Notes under the pieces: model-generated
Database searches by the model: none
What the model saw: only the letters and a program-made list of their open reading frames with translations
What the model was told of the DNA's origin: nothing
Shown here: in pieces, positions 25,239 to 34,566 of the stretch
How the letters are laid out: each line of letters begins with the position of its first letter
How positions within the stretch are numbered: position 1 is the stretch's first letter
Made by a program: the position numbers and the translations under genes
DNA from: Fictibacillus phosphorivorans
GTDB taxonomy: Bacteria; Bacillota; Bacilli; Bacillales; Fictibacillaceae
DNA length: 64,000 nt
Direction of reading: 5' to 3'
Assembly: GCF_001619875.1 (NCBI RefSeq)
Contig: NZ_LRFC01000038.1
Location: 124,001 to 188,000, forward strand

Positions 25239-26942
25239 ATGAAGTTTAGTGAATTTACATACGAACGTCCAGATGTCGCAAAGCTTAAAATGGAATTTGA
25301 GGAAGCGGTCCAGATTTTTAAGGATGCTTCATCAGCAGAGAAACAAAACGAAGCGATGAAAAAGGTTTCAGCATTGCGCAATCGTTTCGAATCAAAAGCA
25401 AGGCTAGCAAAGATTCGTCACACGATTAATACCGAAGATGTTTTTTATAAAGACGAACAAGCCTTTATGGATGAAAACCTTCCAGTCTATCAAGGTATGG
25501 TAACGTCTTTTCATGAAGCACTTGTTCAATCCCCTTTTAAAGGGGATCTTGAAAAAAAATGGGGCAGCCAGCTGTTTCGTTTAGCAGAATTAAAGGTGAA
25601 GACGTATTCAGAAGAAGTATTGGAAGACCTAAAGCAAGAAAATAAATTAAGCTCGGAATATGTAAAAGTTATGGCATCAGCGAAAATTGAGTTTGACGGA
25701 AAAGAGCTAAACCTTGCCCAGCTTTCTCCATATGTACAATCCGCTGACCGGGAAACGAGGAAAGCAGCAAGCAAGGCGAGCAATGCGTTCTTACGTTCAA
25801 ATCAAGAAAAGTTCGATTCGATTTATGACGAGCTTGTCAAACTTCGTACAAGAATCGCTAAAAAGTTAGGCTACAATAATTTTACTGAACTTGCTTATGA
25901 CCGTATGGGCAGAACGGATTACAACGCGGCAGATGTAAAAGTATTCCGTGATCAAGTAAAAGAGGTTATCGTTCCACTCTGTTCGAAATTGAAGAAAAGC
26001 CAGCAAAAACGCATTGGTTTAGATGAATTCAAATTTTACGATGAGCCGTTCAGCTTTACAACAGGAAATCCTAAGCCACAAGGTGATGCAGGCTGGATCG
26101 TGGATCAGGCGAAGCAAGTATTCAGCGGCCTTGCGCAAGAAACAGGAGCGTTTTTTAACTATATGGCCGAAGACGAGCTCATGGACTTGGAGAGTAAAAA
26201 AGGAAAAGCACCTGGCGGCTATTGCACGTATCTACAAGACTATACGGCTCCGTTTATCTTTACAAACTTTAACGGGTCAGATAACGATGTGCGCGTACTG
26301 CTGCATGAAATTGGCCATGCGTTTCAAATGTATACGAGCCGCGGGTTTGAAGTTCCGGAATATCAGTTCCCAACCCTTGAGGCGTGTGAGATCCACTCGA
26401 TGAGCATGGAGTTTCTAACGTATCCGTGGATGGAAAAGCTATTTGGTGAGGACACAGAAAAATACTTATATTCTCACTTAACGGGTGCTGTTGAATTTAT
26501 CCCATATGGTGTTGCAGTCGATGAGTTTCAGCATTTTGTGTATGATAACCCAGATGTTTCGCCTACTGAACGCCGTACTAAATGGAGAGAACTTGAGAAG
26601 GTGTATTTGCCGCACCGTGATTATGATGGGTTAGAATACTTAGAGAACGGTGGTTTCTGGCATAGACAAGGCCACATTTTCCGCTCACCGTTCTATTATA
26701 TCGATTACACGCTCGCTCAAATTTGTGCCCTTCAGTTCTGGAAGCGTTCTGTAGAAAACCGTGAGAGCGCATGGGAAGATTACTTCGCGCTTTGCCAAAA
26801 AGGAGGAAGCCTGCCGTTTACTAAGCTGGTTGAAGAAGCAGGGTTAATTTCGCCTTTTGAAAAAGGATGTGTAGCATCCGTAGTCGGTGAAGTAGAGAAA
26901 TTCCTTTCGACGGTTGATGAAGATCAGTTTGCGAAAGCATAA
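25239..26942 (+). CDS. M3-family oligoendopeptidase (PepF type)
   Basis: 567 residues, cytoplasmic zinc peptidase cutting short peptides. The zinc motif HEIGH is at about 356-360, and the third ligand Glu is in LEACEIHSMSMEFL about 25 residues later. GGYCTYLQDYTAPFIFTNFNG is the substrate-binding strand before the metal site. HRQGHIFRSPFYYIDYTLAQ is the conserved C-terminal His/Tyr region. ATG 25239 follows TATAGGGGGA. No signal peptide. Divergent from adeR; single gene with a terminator. Confidence 0.93.
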   Translation: MKFSEFTYERPDVAKLKMEFEEAVQIFKDASSAEKQNEAMKKVSALRNRFESKARLAKIRHTINTEDVFYKDEQAFMDENLPVYQGMVTSFHEALVQSPFKGDLEKKWGSQLFRLAELKVKTYSEEVLEDLKQENKLSSEYVKVMASAKIEFDGKELNLAQLSPYVQSADRETRKAASKASNAFLRSNQEKFDSIYDELVKLRTRIAKKLGYNNFTELAYDRMGRTDYNAADVKVFRDQVKEVIVPLCSKLKKSQQKRIGLDEFKFYDEPFSFTTGNPKPQGDAGWIVDQAKQVFSGLAQETGAFFNYMAEDELMDLESKKGKAPGGYCTYLQDYTAPFIFTNFNGSDNDVRVLLHEIGHAFQMYTSRGFEVPEYQFPTLEACEIHSMSMEFLTYPWMEKLFGEDTEKYLYSHLTGAVEFIPYGVAVDEFQHFVYDNPDVSPTERRTKWRELEKVYLPHRDYDGLEYLENGGFWHRQGHIFRSPFYYIDYTLAQICALQFWKRSVENRESAWEDYFALCQKGGSLPFTKLVEEAGLISPFEKGCVASVVGEVEKFLSTVDEDQFAKA

Positions 26943-26967
26943 GAAGATATAAAGATTGGATGTGGAG

Positions 26968-26993
26968 AACCGGCCGTGTGCCGGTTTTTCTTA
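26968..26993 (+). terminator. Terminator after the oligoendopeptidase gene
   Basis: ACCGGC/GCCGGT stem, 5-nt loop, then TTTTTC. Confidence 0.8.
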
Positions 26994-27096
26994 TTGAAAT
27001 TGGATGTTGGGTGGGAGATGTGGGGGCGTGAGCTGGGATGGTGCTGGACCGGACCGGGGTATATGGACTACAGATTTTGTCGATAAATGACATCTC

Positions 27097-27190
27097 GTGG
27101 ATAAACTTTAAAAACTTCTGGATTCATACCTAAAACTCGTGGATTAACAGCCAAAATTTGTGGATTGCGGCCATAAATTTGTGGATTGAT
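27097..27190 (+). repeat. 21-bp-step array with GTGGAT core
   Basis: GGAT recurs at 27099, 27120, 27141, 27162 and 27183, exactly 21 bp apart. The working unit is TGGATTNANNNCCNAAANTTG, with the half after the core only partly conserved. It is the inverted relative of the array at 10189-10284. It lies between the oligoendopeptidase terminator and the DUF420 gene; the remaining 200 bp of that gap shows no other structure. Confidence 0.88.
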
Positions 27191-27403
27191 ATCGGATTGA
27201 GAGCTAAAATACACCATGGGGTATCACTTCCCGGCTATATAAAAGACGTTTCGGTAACCGAAACTTTGAAGAATTATTGACACTTGTAAAGGGAATGCTG
27301 TTTTCAGCTGCACATAAGTTTGTGAATAGAGGCTTGAGTGGTAAAATAATAAAGAAATCGTAGAAGTTTTAAAGACTCTTAGTTGAAAAGGAGTAATACA
27401 AAA

Positions 27404-27937
27404 ATGGCTGAAACGAAACAGCGTAACTATACACCGCTCATTATCGGACTATCCATTGCGATCAACGTGCTTGTGGCCGTATTGTTCTTCTTGCCTGAAT
27501 ACGAAGGAGAAATTGCTTTTGATGTAACGTTATTGCCGAGATTGAACGCGATTTTTAACAGCTTTACATTCGTATTTTTACTTGCTGCTCTTTATTTTGT
27601 TAAACAAAAAAACATCACCCTTCATAAACGCTTTATTTTTGCTGCATTTACGAGTACAACCTTCTTTTTGCTGTCTTATGTTACGTATCATTACTTAACA
27701 GAATCAACATCTTATGGCGGTGAGGGGCCACTTAAGTACATCTACTTCTTTATCTTAATCACACATATCCTGCTCGCCATTGTGATTGTGCCACTCGCAT
27801 TAATAACCGTTACACGAGGACTCAATATGCAAGTGGACAAGCACCGTAAAATTGCACGCTGGACGATGCCTTTATGGTTGTATGTAAGTTTAACAGGCGT
27901 ACTTGTCTATTTGATGATTGCGCCATATTATTCATAA
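27404..27937 (+). CDS. yozB: DUF420 membrane protein (YozB/CtaM family)
   Basis: 177 residues, five predicted transmembrane segments. Histidines conserved in DUF420 appear within or next to the segments (ITLHKRFIFAAF, YVTYHYLTEST, HILLAIVIVP, MQVDKHRKIARWTMPLWLYV). The Staphylococcus homologue CtaM is needed for activity of a haem-copper terminal oxidase, so a role in oxidase assembly is likely. ATG 27404 follows AAAAGGAG by about 10 nt. Followed by a strong terminator. Confidence 0.88.
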   Translation: MAETKQRNYTPLIIGLSIAINVLVAVLFFLPEYEGEIAFDVTLLPRLNAIFNSFTFVFLLAALYFVKQKNITLHKRFIFAAFTSTTFFLLSYVTYHYLTESTSYGGEGPLKYIYFFILITHILLAIVIVPLALITVTRGLNMQVDKHRKIARWTMPLWLYVSLTGVLVYLMIAPYYS

Positions 27938-27947
27938 ACAAACAGGG

Positions 27948-27984
27948 GACTTTTGCTGAAGAGAAAACAGCAAAAGTCTTTTCT
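27948..27984 (+). terminator. Terminator after yozB
   Basis: GACTTTTGCTG/CAGCAAAAGTC perfect 11-bp stem, then TTTTCTG. Confidence 0.85.
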
Positions 27985-28005
27985 GTATGGAGAGGAAACA
28001 ACAAA

Positions 28006-28308
28006 ATGAGCTTATTTTGGATCATACCGGTTGTACTGTGCGGATTTGGCATCGCTTTAATCGTTTATGGGATCCGTTATAACAAGGAAGATTATGAACA
28101 TACGAAACGCTATGGAACGAATTATAGTGGTGGAAGTGTTTCCGATACGTTCATTGGAGCATTAGTTGAGTTCATCTTCGTTGTTGTTATCGATCGATTT
28201 GTGCGTTTTTTTCCTAAATGGCTGATAAAAGCTTTCTTGTTCGTTATTGGAATTGCCTTTATTGTGCTCGGTGTATATATCTTTTCAGACATGCCGTCAA
28301 AGACTTAG
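28006..28308 (+). CDS. Small membrane protein, unknown
   Basis: 100 residues. Hydrophobic segments at about 3-23 and 75-95, plus an amphipathic or membrane-associated stretch at 48-66 (TFIGALVEFIFVVVIDRFVRFF). A Tyr/Lys-rich loop (NKEDYEHTKRYGTNYSGG) lies between. The ATG at 28006 has an AGAGGAAAC site 6-10 nt upstream and sits just after the yozB terminator. It overlaps the opposing reductase-like gene by 4 nt at the 3' end. I do not recognise the family. Confidence 0.7.
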   Translation: MSLFWIIPVVLCGFGIALIVYGIRYNKEDYEHTKRYGTNYSGGSVSDTFIGALVEFIFVVVIDRFVRFFPKWLIKAFLFVIGIAFIVLGVYIFSDMPSKT

Positions 28309-28928
28309 TATGCGATGCCCACCCGTGACTGAAAGAAATCTGGCATCTTTATGAGAGAGTACGTAAAATGAGCCGTATCACCTGTACTGATTCGGTTGCC
28401 GTCTTCAGGCAAAAAATCTTTTTCCACGCGGTATGTTCCTGTTGCTTCACCATCAGGGAGGTATGTTGGACAGACGATCGTCCAGTTAAGGCCGCTTTCT
28501 TGAAGCTCGTGAAACGCTTTATGGTGGTCTTCAGCTGCTCGTGTTAGTTTGCGTTTTGATTCAGAAGACTGATATCGAAGCAAGTGGGGTTCTGTTCGGC
28601 TCTGCAATATCCCTGCTGTTCCAATTGTGATGATCCGCGAGATTCCTTCCTTTTTCATAGCTTCAATGACTAGTGGCATACTTTCTGACAGAACGCTCTC
28701 TCCATCAGTGGACAGGGTGCTGATGACAATGTCGCAGCCCGCCATTGCTTTTTCAATATGCTCCTGTATGAGAGCATTCCCCTCTACGATGTGAATTTTT
28801 TCTAGCAAGTTACCAGTTAGCTTAGCCGGATTACGCACTAATGCTCGAACTGCAATCTCATCTGTAGCTGCCAGCTCCGCTACTTTACTTCCAACTCTCC
28901 CTGTGGCTCCCAAGATACATAATTTCAT
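28305..28928 (-). CDS. NAD(P)H-binding protein (atypical SDR, YwnB-like)
   Basis: 207 residues. One Rossmann domain opens with KLCILGATGRVGSKVAELA (GxxGxxG). AGCDIVISTLST (about 68-80) follows, then SGLNWTIVCPTYLPDGEATGTYRV in the substrate region. This is typical of NmrA/BVR-B-like proteins; the reaction is unknown. ATG 28928 follows GGAGGAAAAACCG. Confidence 0.85.
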   Translation of the reverse strand: MKLCILGATGRVGSKVAELAATDEIAVRALVRNPAKLTGNLLEKIHIVEGNALIQEHIEKAMAGCDIVISTLSTDGESVLSESMPLVIEAMKKEGISRIITIGTAGILQSRTEPHLLRYQSSESKRKLTRAAEDHHKAFHELQESGLNWTIVCPTYLPDGEATGTYRVEKDFLPEDGNRISTGDTAHFTYSLIKMPDFFQSRVGIAY

Positions 28929-29023
28929 CGGTTTTTCCTCCGTTTGGTTTCTTTTGTATATCATAACATTTCTTTATAAAAGCTTTTTTAAAAAGGCTGC
29001 TTGCTCAATCTATGATACAAATG

Positions 29024-29158
29024 AAAGTTGTTGATCTCCATTTCAGGTACTCGCTTTCCGGGGGGCGTGCGGTGAGCCACCTCGGCGCTTTGGCCCCTAG
29101 GTGTCTCACCTGTCCCGCTAATCCCCCAGGAGTCTCGCACCTTCCACTCCAATCAACC
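29024..29158 (-). repeat. Intergenic palindromic element, copy D
   Basis: Reverse-orientation copy (GTTGATCTCCATTTCAGG ... CACTCCAATCAACC), closest in arm sequence to copy B (GGGGGGCGTGCGGTGAGCC). It fills the gap between the reductase-like gene and the subtilase gene. A detached piece of the element's tail, CTTTCAATAGCAGCAAAG, lies at 29241-29273. Confidence 0.85.
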
Positions 29159-29275
29159 TAGCACAGATGAGAAATGAACAAGAAAATAGCATTTCTAAAA
29201 GATTGCTTGCAGACACAGGAGCACACTGCTTTATAAAATGCTTTCAATAGCAGCAAAGTTTGCGAAAATAGCCAA

Positions 29276-29311
29276 TGAAAAACACCCTTGCCAACAGAGC
29301 TGACAAGGGTA
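29276..29311 (-). terminator. Terminator of the subtilase gene
   Basis: ACCCTTGTCA/TGGCAAGGGT stem followed by GTTTTTC on the minus strand. Confidence 0.8.
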
Positions 29312-29323
29312 TTTCCTCTAACT

Positions 29324-31723
29324 TTAACGAATGGTAATAACATCTGTATATCTGTAATCTTGTTTTTCCCCTCTATAAGAGAAGGCAACCACTCGGTACT
29401 GGCCAGGGGCTGCATTTTGTCCGGAGATCTTACCGTTCCAGTCAAAGTAATTGTATTCTTTAGGAACATTCTCGTACGTGCCGATTACTCCGAATGACTG
29501 AGATAATGTGGCGTTATAAAGTACGAGCTCTACTTTTTCTGCAGAAGCAGGCAAGTAGGCAGCAAACGTGAAGTTGTTGTTTCCTAAGGCTGTCGCGCTA
29601 AAATGCGTAATGGAAGGGAAGTCAGGTTCTTGTACAAATAAAATCGTTGGCACTTCTACCAGCTTGCTTCCATCACTAATTCGGATCGTACCTTCATGAT
29701 AGCCAGGAGCAAGTTTTGATGCATCTACTTGTACATTAAATCTAACGTCTTTCGCGCTTTTTCCGTTAATCTTTACGTTCTTGCTTGTTGTTACTTTTAC
29801 ACCTTCTAAAGCAACGTCAAACGTGTAATCTTTCGTCTTATTGCTTAAGTTTTTAATTGTAAAATGTTCACCTCGTACTTCTTTGCCTTTCGTTTTGGAG
29901 AATACACCAAATGAATGGCTGCCAGGTGATACAAGTGTTTCGGTTTCAATCGCTTCAACGACACGGATGCTTCCTGCTCCTTGCGAATTATGAGGGTAGC
30001 GTTTTCCCGTAGCGTCATACAAGTTTTCTGCTGTATTCATGAGCGCAGCTTTCACATCGTCAACACCCCAGTCAGGATGTGCTTCGAGTAAAAGGGCAGC
30101 TGCACCAGCAACGTGAGGAGACGCCATGCTTGTCCCTTGCTTTGCTCCGTAACCATGTGGGTTCAGAGGATCATGTGTTGGAACTGTACTCACGATGTTT
30201 ACTCCAGGTGCCGACACATCAGGCTTAATCATCCACGTATCCATAACAGGTCCACGAGATGAGAAATCTGCCATTAATTCACCAACAGCACCAGCAAACT
30301 TAATATCAAAGCTTACGGTTACTTTCCCTGACTTAGCCAGAAGTGCTTGTCCATCTGCTTGATTCAACATGATTGTCGGAACAGCCATTCCAGGAACAAC
30401 AGGCATGCTTCCAGCAACGTTATTATAAATCACTGCACCAGATGCGCCTGCTTTTTTCGCTTCTGTCGCTTTATCTACAAATGCAATACCTGCACCACGG
30501 CTGATTAATGCGATTTTACCTACTAAATTTTTTCCGGCAAAATCAGCAGGTGCACCAAATCCAACATCTACTAATTCAAAGTTTTTCCCGTTTAGAGCGA
30601 GCAATGCTTCATCTGATGGAAACCCTTGAACAGCAGAAGAGGCATAAGTTGTGCCATCTGATGAAGTAGTTGTAGCTGAAAAGACGTTATATGGAAGCTG
30701 AGTAGCCCCGACAGAAATAGCTTCTCTAGATGTACCAGGTGAACCGACTGTCCAGTTGTTCGGTCCGCTGTTTCCGTTTGATGTTACAGCCACAACACCG
30801 TCAGACATCGCTTGATCAAGTGCGATACTCGTTGCCCAATCCGGATTGTTTAACGTGTTTCCAAGTGATAGATTCATAATGTCAGCGCCATCTTCAACCG
30901 CTTTTTCAACTCCGGCAATAACGTTTTCAGTCGATCCGCTTCCTCCAGGCCCTAACACGCGGTACGCTAGCAGCGTTGCATCAGGTGCTACACCTTTAAT
31001 ACCGCCATCCGCTGCAACAGTTCCAGCAACGTGCGTGCCGTGTGTTGTTTCAGCGCCTCTTGGGTCTCCTTTAGGTGTTTCTTGCGGATCGTTGTCTTTA
31101 TCTACAAAGTCATACCCTTTATATTGACCGAATGCCTGATCTAGGTCAGGATGTGTGTAGTCGACACCTGTATCAATAACTGCAACTGTTATTCCTTCCC
31201 CTGTGTAGCCTGATTCCCACGCTTTGTTTGCACCGATAAAAGGAGCTGAGTTCATCATTTGAGGAGTTACTTCGTCAAATGACTGATCACCCATATCATC
31301 TCCTGTTGTGTGGTATTCAACATCTGGGTAAACGGCTTTAATACCTGATACCGTTAACAGATCAGGTATCTCATTAGCTGGAATTTCTAATGAAAAACCT
31401 GAAAAGACATGGTCGTATTCGTTGTTGACTTTATATGTTTTGGCGCGAGTGGAGATCTCTTTCACCACAGCGTCACGTTTTGATTTCAAGTTTGATTTCG
31501 TTTGTTTTTGACCTTTCTTTTTTGCTTCTAGGACAGAAGGTTCTTTTAATTCAACAATTACTTTTGTAACATGAGAAGAGTTTAAATTATACTTCCCGTA
31601 GAGAGGTGCTAGTTCTGGCTGTGCATCGTTAGAGGATGGAGCAGCAGAAGCACCAGAAAAAGCAGAGAAAATAAACGTACAAGCTAATGTTAAACTAGAA
31701 GTCTTGCGCAAAAAGTGTTTCAT
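29324..31723 (-). CDS. Secreted subtilisin-like serine protease (S8, Vpr-like)
   Basis: 799 residues. Signal peptide to about residue 27; I9-type propeptide (about 45-140, VIVELKEPSVL ... FSGFSLEIPA); catalytic domain with the triad Asp184 (AVIDTGVD), His228 (THGTHVAGT) and Ser532 (GTSMASPHVAG). A PA domain is inserted at about 375-475. The C-terminal 200 residues form beta-sandwich domains. This layout matches B. subtilis Vpr, an extracellular protease. Single gene with a terminator. Confidence 0.93.
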   Translation of the reverse strand: MKHFLRKTSSLTLACTFIFSAFSGASAAPSSNDAQPELAPLYGKYNLNSSHVTKVIVELKEPSVLEAKKKGQKQTKSNLKSKRDAVVKEISTRAKTYKVNNEYDHVFSGFSLEIPANEIPDLLTVSGIKAVYPDVEYHTTGDDMGDQSFDEVTPQMMNSAPFIGANKAWESGYTGEGITVAVIDTGVDYTHPDLDQAFGQYKGYDFVDKDNDPQETPKGDPRGAETTHGTHVAGTVAADGGIKGVAPDATLLAYRVLGPGGSGSTENVIAGVEKAVEDGADIMNLSLGNTLNNPDWATSIALDQAMSDGVVAVTSNGNSGPNNWTVGSPGTSREAISVGATQLPYNVFSATTTSSDGTTYASSAVQGFPSDEALLALNGKNFELVDVGFGAPADFAGKNLVGKIALISRGAGIAFVDKATEAKKAGASGAVIYNNVAGSMPVVPGMAVPTIMLNQADGQALLAKSGKVTVSFDIKFAGAVGELMADFSSRGPVMDTWMIKPDVSAPGVNIVSTVPTHDPLNPHGYGAKQGTSMASPHVAGAAALLLEAHPDWGVDDVKAALMNTAENLYDATGKRYPHNSQGAGSIRVVEAIETETLVSPGSHSFGVFSKTKGKEVRGEHFTIKNLSNKTKDYTFDVALEGVKVTTSKNVKINGKSAKDVRFNVQVDASKLAPGYHEGTIRISDGSKLVEVPTILFVQEPDFPSITHFSATALGNNNFTFAAYLPASAEKVELVLYNATLSQSFGVIGTYENVPKEYNYFDWNGKISGQNAAPGQYRVVAFSYRGEKQDYRYTDVITIR

Positions 31724-31937
31724 TCAAGCAGACACCCCTTAATTTTAATGTAAAGGTAATCTTCTACCATCTTTTTCAAATCCCTTGATGAGTTGGTAAA
31801 AACAGATATTTTGTCCTTATATTGGAAAACCATTAGGTGTCTTTAGTCACTGAAAATATTTTGAGCAAACCATGGGTCTGATGATTTGGTCCCGTGATAA
31901 GATAGGAATATTGTTCTATGAGAAAGAAGGTGAATGA

Positions 31938-33284
31938 ATGGCACAAGAAGAACGTTATGGCTCGATTCAGGAAAATCGGATTATCCCGCTTTGGAGTCTG
32001 ACAGTGTGGCTAGTAGTCATGAACACGACGATGTTTAACGTTGCACTGCCGAGTGTCATTTCACAATTTGATTTGAGCCCGACCGCTGGTTCGTGGATTG
32101 TTTCAGGTTATTCGATCGTGTTCGCCTTATCGACCATTACATTCAGCAGGTTGTCTGATTTTATACCGATTGGGAGGCTGTTACTCACTGGCCTTATTAT
32201 TTTAGGAATCGCTTCAATTATTGGATATTTCTCCAATAGTTTTGAGTTCGTGCTGATCAGCCGTATGGTTCAAGCGATGGGAGCAGGGGCCGTTCCGGGG
32301 CTCGGAATGGTGCTCGCGACTCGTTATATCCCGATTTCAAGGCGAGGACGCGCCATGTCACTGATCTCGTCTGCCGCATCACTTGGTTTTGGTTTAGGGC
32401 CAGTGATTGGAGGCGGCATTACACAGTTGTTTGGCTGGAATTTTCTTTTTGTGGTTACAGGTCTCGTACTGCTGCTTTTACCTGTTTTCAAGGTATATTT
32501 GCCTGTTGAACAGAAAAGCGAAGGCTCGTTTGACGTTATCGGAGCCCTATTAACAGGAGGCGGAGTGACTTCGCTGCTCCTCTATCTCTCGTCATTCTCT
32601 CTATATTTGCTGTCTTTAAGCGTACTATTCTTTGTCGTACTCGTTTTGTATTCCAACAAAAAAGAAGATCCCTTTATTCGTGTGAGTTTATTTAAGAACA
32701 CAAGGTATGTCTCGATTTTACTTGTCGGTCTTATCGCATTTATGACCCATTTTGCGTTTTTGTTTGTAATGCCTGTCATGCTTTCAAATTTATTTCAAAA
32801 AGAGCCGGCGACGATTGGTTTTGTTATCTTTCCAGGTGCAATGCTCTCGGCGTTTGCCGCTATTTATGTGGGACGATGGATTGATCGATTCGGAAATCTC
32901 CCTGTCATGCGCGCAGGACTCTTATCGCTTCTGTTATCCGCTATATTGTTCTCTCTTTTTGCAACAAAAGCGTATTACATGACGGCAATCTTTTATATGT
33001 TTACGAGTATCGGGTTTTCTAGTTTAACGTCTAGTTTAGCGAATGAGAATTCTAGAATACTAAGTAAAGATGAAGTGGGTTCAGGCATGGGGATGCTGCA
33101 GCTTGTTCAGTTTTTTGGAGGAGCGCTAGGTGTAGCCGTTGCTGGACTGTTAATTGAAGGACAAAAAGCTTTGGCGCTTGATGTCATCTACCGAAATGTG
33201 TTTGTTTTTTATACGATTCTAGTGGTCGTTTCAATGGTTATCTATCAAGTGAAATTAAAAAGAAATGTGAGCCTCGGATCGTAA
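31938..33284 (+). CDS. MFS drug-exporter-like transporter (DHA2, TetL-like)
   Basis: 448 residues, 12-14 transmembrane segments. Motif A-like sequence SRLSDFIPIGRLLL (about 65-80) and the antiporter motif C GPVIGGG (about 153-159) are present, and MVLATRYIPISRRGRAMSLI resembles TetA(L)-type exporters. A proton-coupled efflux role is likely; the substrate is unknown, and resistance should not be assumed. ATG 31938 follows AGAAGGTGAAT. Confidence 0.88.
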   Translation: MAQEERYGSIQENRIIPLWSLTVWLVVMNTTMFNVALPSVISQFDLSPTAGSWIVSGYSIVFALSTITFSRLSDFIPIGRLLLTGLIILGIASIIGYFSNSFEFVLISRMVQAMGAGAVPGLGMVLATRYIPISRRGRAMSLISSAASLGFGLGPVIGGGITQLFGWNFLFVVTGLVLLLLPVFKVYLPVEQKSEGSFDVIGALLTGGGVTSLLLYLSSFSLYLLSLSVLFFVVLVLYSNKKEDPFIRVSLFKNTRYVSILLVGLIAFMTHFAFLFVMPVMLSNLFQKEPATIGFVIFPGAMLSAFAAIYVGRWIDRFGNLPVMRAGLLSLLLSAILFSLFATKAYYMTAIFYMFTSIGFSSLTSSLANENSRILSKDEVGSGMGMLQLVQFFGGALGVAVAGLLIEGQKALALDVIYRNVFVFYTILVVVSMVIYQVKLKRNVSLGS

Positions 33285-33309
33285 ATGATTCCTCAGCTCA
33301 CCTTTTTTT
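33266..33309 (+). terminator. Terminator after the MFS gene
   Basis: GTGAGCCTCGGA/TCCTCAGCTCAC imperfect stem, then CTTTTTTTG. Confidence 0.75.
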
Positions 33310-33310
33310 G

Positions 33311-34510
33311 TTATTTTAGCATTTTAAAATCATACGAGTAGATGGATTTGCCTTTAATGGATCGCAAAATATCGTTCAATCCTTTAATCTTGATCTCTTC
33401 TATCTTCTTTCTTTCTGTTAAGGAATAATGCTCGATGTAGTATTTTTCTTTTGTTTTTTCGTTATGCCTTACGACGTATAGATGATCATCTTTAAAGAAT
33501 AGCTCTTCGTTATGTCTAACACCGTCTTGAGGTGCATCTTTCACCGTAAACAAGTTCCTTACTTTTGAGTTTTTTGTATTAAAGGCATATATTTCACCTA
33601 AGCCATTTGCGTAATAAAGAACTCCGTTAAATAAATGCGCAGAGTTTTTTATGTTGTATGGAATGTGTGCGATTAAATTTTTTTCATTTCTGTACGTGGA
33701 TATTGTAAATTGCTCTTGAGTCAGGTTTTCTTTGTTGATGCGATAAAGAACGATGTTTTCACTTGTTTCATCAACATATTCTCTCAGTATGACATAGTGA
33801 AATTGATCATCACTAAGAATAGGAGAAAAGCCTGTTAATTCTATGTTTTTCGGATTATTCACCTTTACGAGATACTGAACGTTTACGTCATTCGTTGATA
33901 AACTTACTTTTTTAAAGAAATATTCGTTCTTCTCGGTATCTTGTGTTAATACAACTACATCATTTTGATCATTTCCAGAACTAGAAATGTAATAGGGAAT
34001 GTTTCCTTTATTAAATCCATTTTCGTTCCCATACACGATATTCGAATCATATCCGCCATCTCCACTTATACCGGTATTGAAAATGGTAAAATATAAATCT
34101 CGTTTTTGAAGGTAACCCGTTCTTTCACCTGTATATTGAGGCTTCTCCATTTCAAATTCTTTAAATGTGTTTCCGATTAAACGTATTTTGTTTTTGTCCA
34201 CTAAGAGGACCTCGTTATCAGTTGTGGTTACACTTCCAAGTTCAAGGCCGTTCATTCTGAAAGCATCTGCTTTGCCATCGTCATTGATAAAAACAGCTAA
34301 ACTTACTCCCTTATCATCCATGTCCTGGTCAGCGGTTGTAGAAAAATACATAACGGCTTGCTTATCTTTTAAAAAGTTTTCTTGTTCAATCGCCTCTTTT
34401 TTTATAGACATAGAGGCATCGATACTTTGGTTAAAGAAAAACTGATAAGTCAAACCGCCAGCAGAGGTCATAAGCAGAAGCAAAATAAATATCTTTTTCA
34501 ATGTAATCAC
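33311..34510 (-). CDS. Membrane-anchored extracytoplasmic protein, unknown
   Basis: 399 residues. One N-terminal transmembrane anchor (KKIFILLLLMTSAGGLTYQFFF). The rest is rich in short beta-strands with repeated aromatic-strand patterns (HYVILREYVDE, LFNGVLYYANGLGEIYAFNTKNSK, LFFKDDHLYVVRHNEKTKEKYYIEHY), suggesting a beta-propeller outside the cell. No cysteines and no enzyme motif. I do not recognise the family. Its stop lies 26 nt from the opposing MFS gene's stop. The architecture resembles the first part of the protein at 39204-40784. Confidence 0.7.
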   Translation of the reverse strand: MITLKKIFILLLLMTSAGGLTYQFFFNQSIDASMSIKKEAIEQENFLKDKQAVMYFSTTADQDMDDKGVSLAVFINDDGKADAFRMNGLELGSVTTTDNEVLLVDKNKIRLIGNTFKEFEMEKPQYTGERTGYLQKRDLYFTIFNTGISGDGGYDSNIVYGNENGFNKGNIPYYISSSGNDQNDVVVLTQDTEKNEYFFKKVSLSTNDVNVQYLVKVNNPKNIELTGFSPILSDDQFHYVILREYVDETSENIVLYRINKENLTQEQFTISTYRNEKNLIAHIPYNIKNSAHLFNGVLYYANGLGEIYAFNTKNSKVRNLFTVKDAPQDGVRHNEELFFKDDHLYVVRHNEKTKEKYYIEHYSLTERKKIEEIKIKGLNDILRSIKGKSIYSYDFKMLK

Positions 34511-34525
34511 CTTTCAGATAAAGAA

Positions 34526-34562
34526 GGCAATAAGTCGTAGTGATACGTCCTTATTGCCTTGT
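34526..34562 (-). terminator. Terminator of the YiiX-like gene
   Basis: AAGGCAATAAG/CTTATTGCCTT perfect stem with a 14-nt loop, then CTTTATC on the minus strand. Confidence 0.65.
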
Positions 34563-34566
34563 TGTT

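Noticed and set aside
31938-33284. Tetracycline resistance gene
   Set aside because: Motifs resemble TetL-type exporters, but the protein belongs to a broad DHA2 family, with no resistance context or mobile element nearby.
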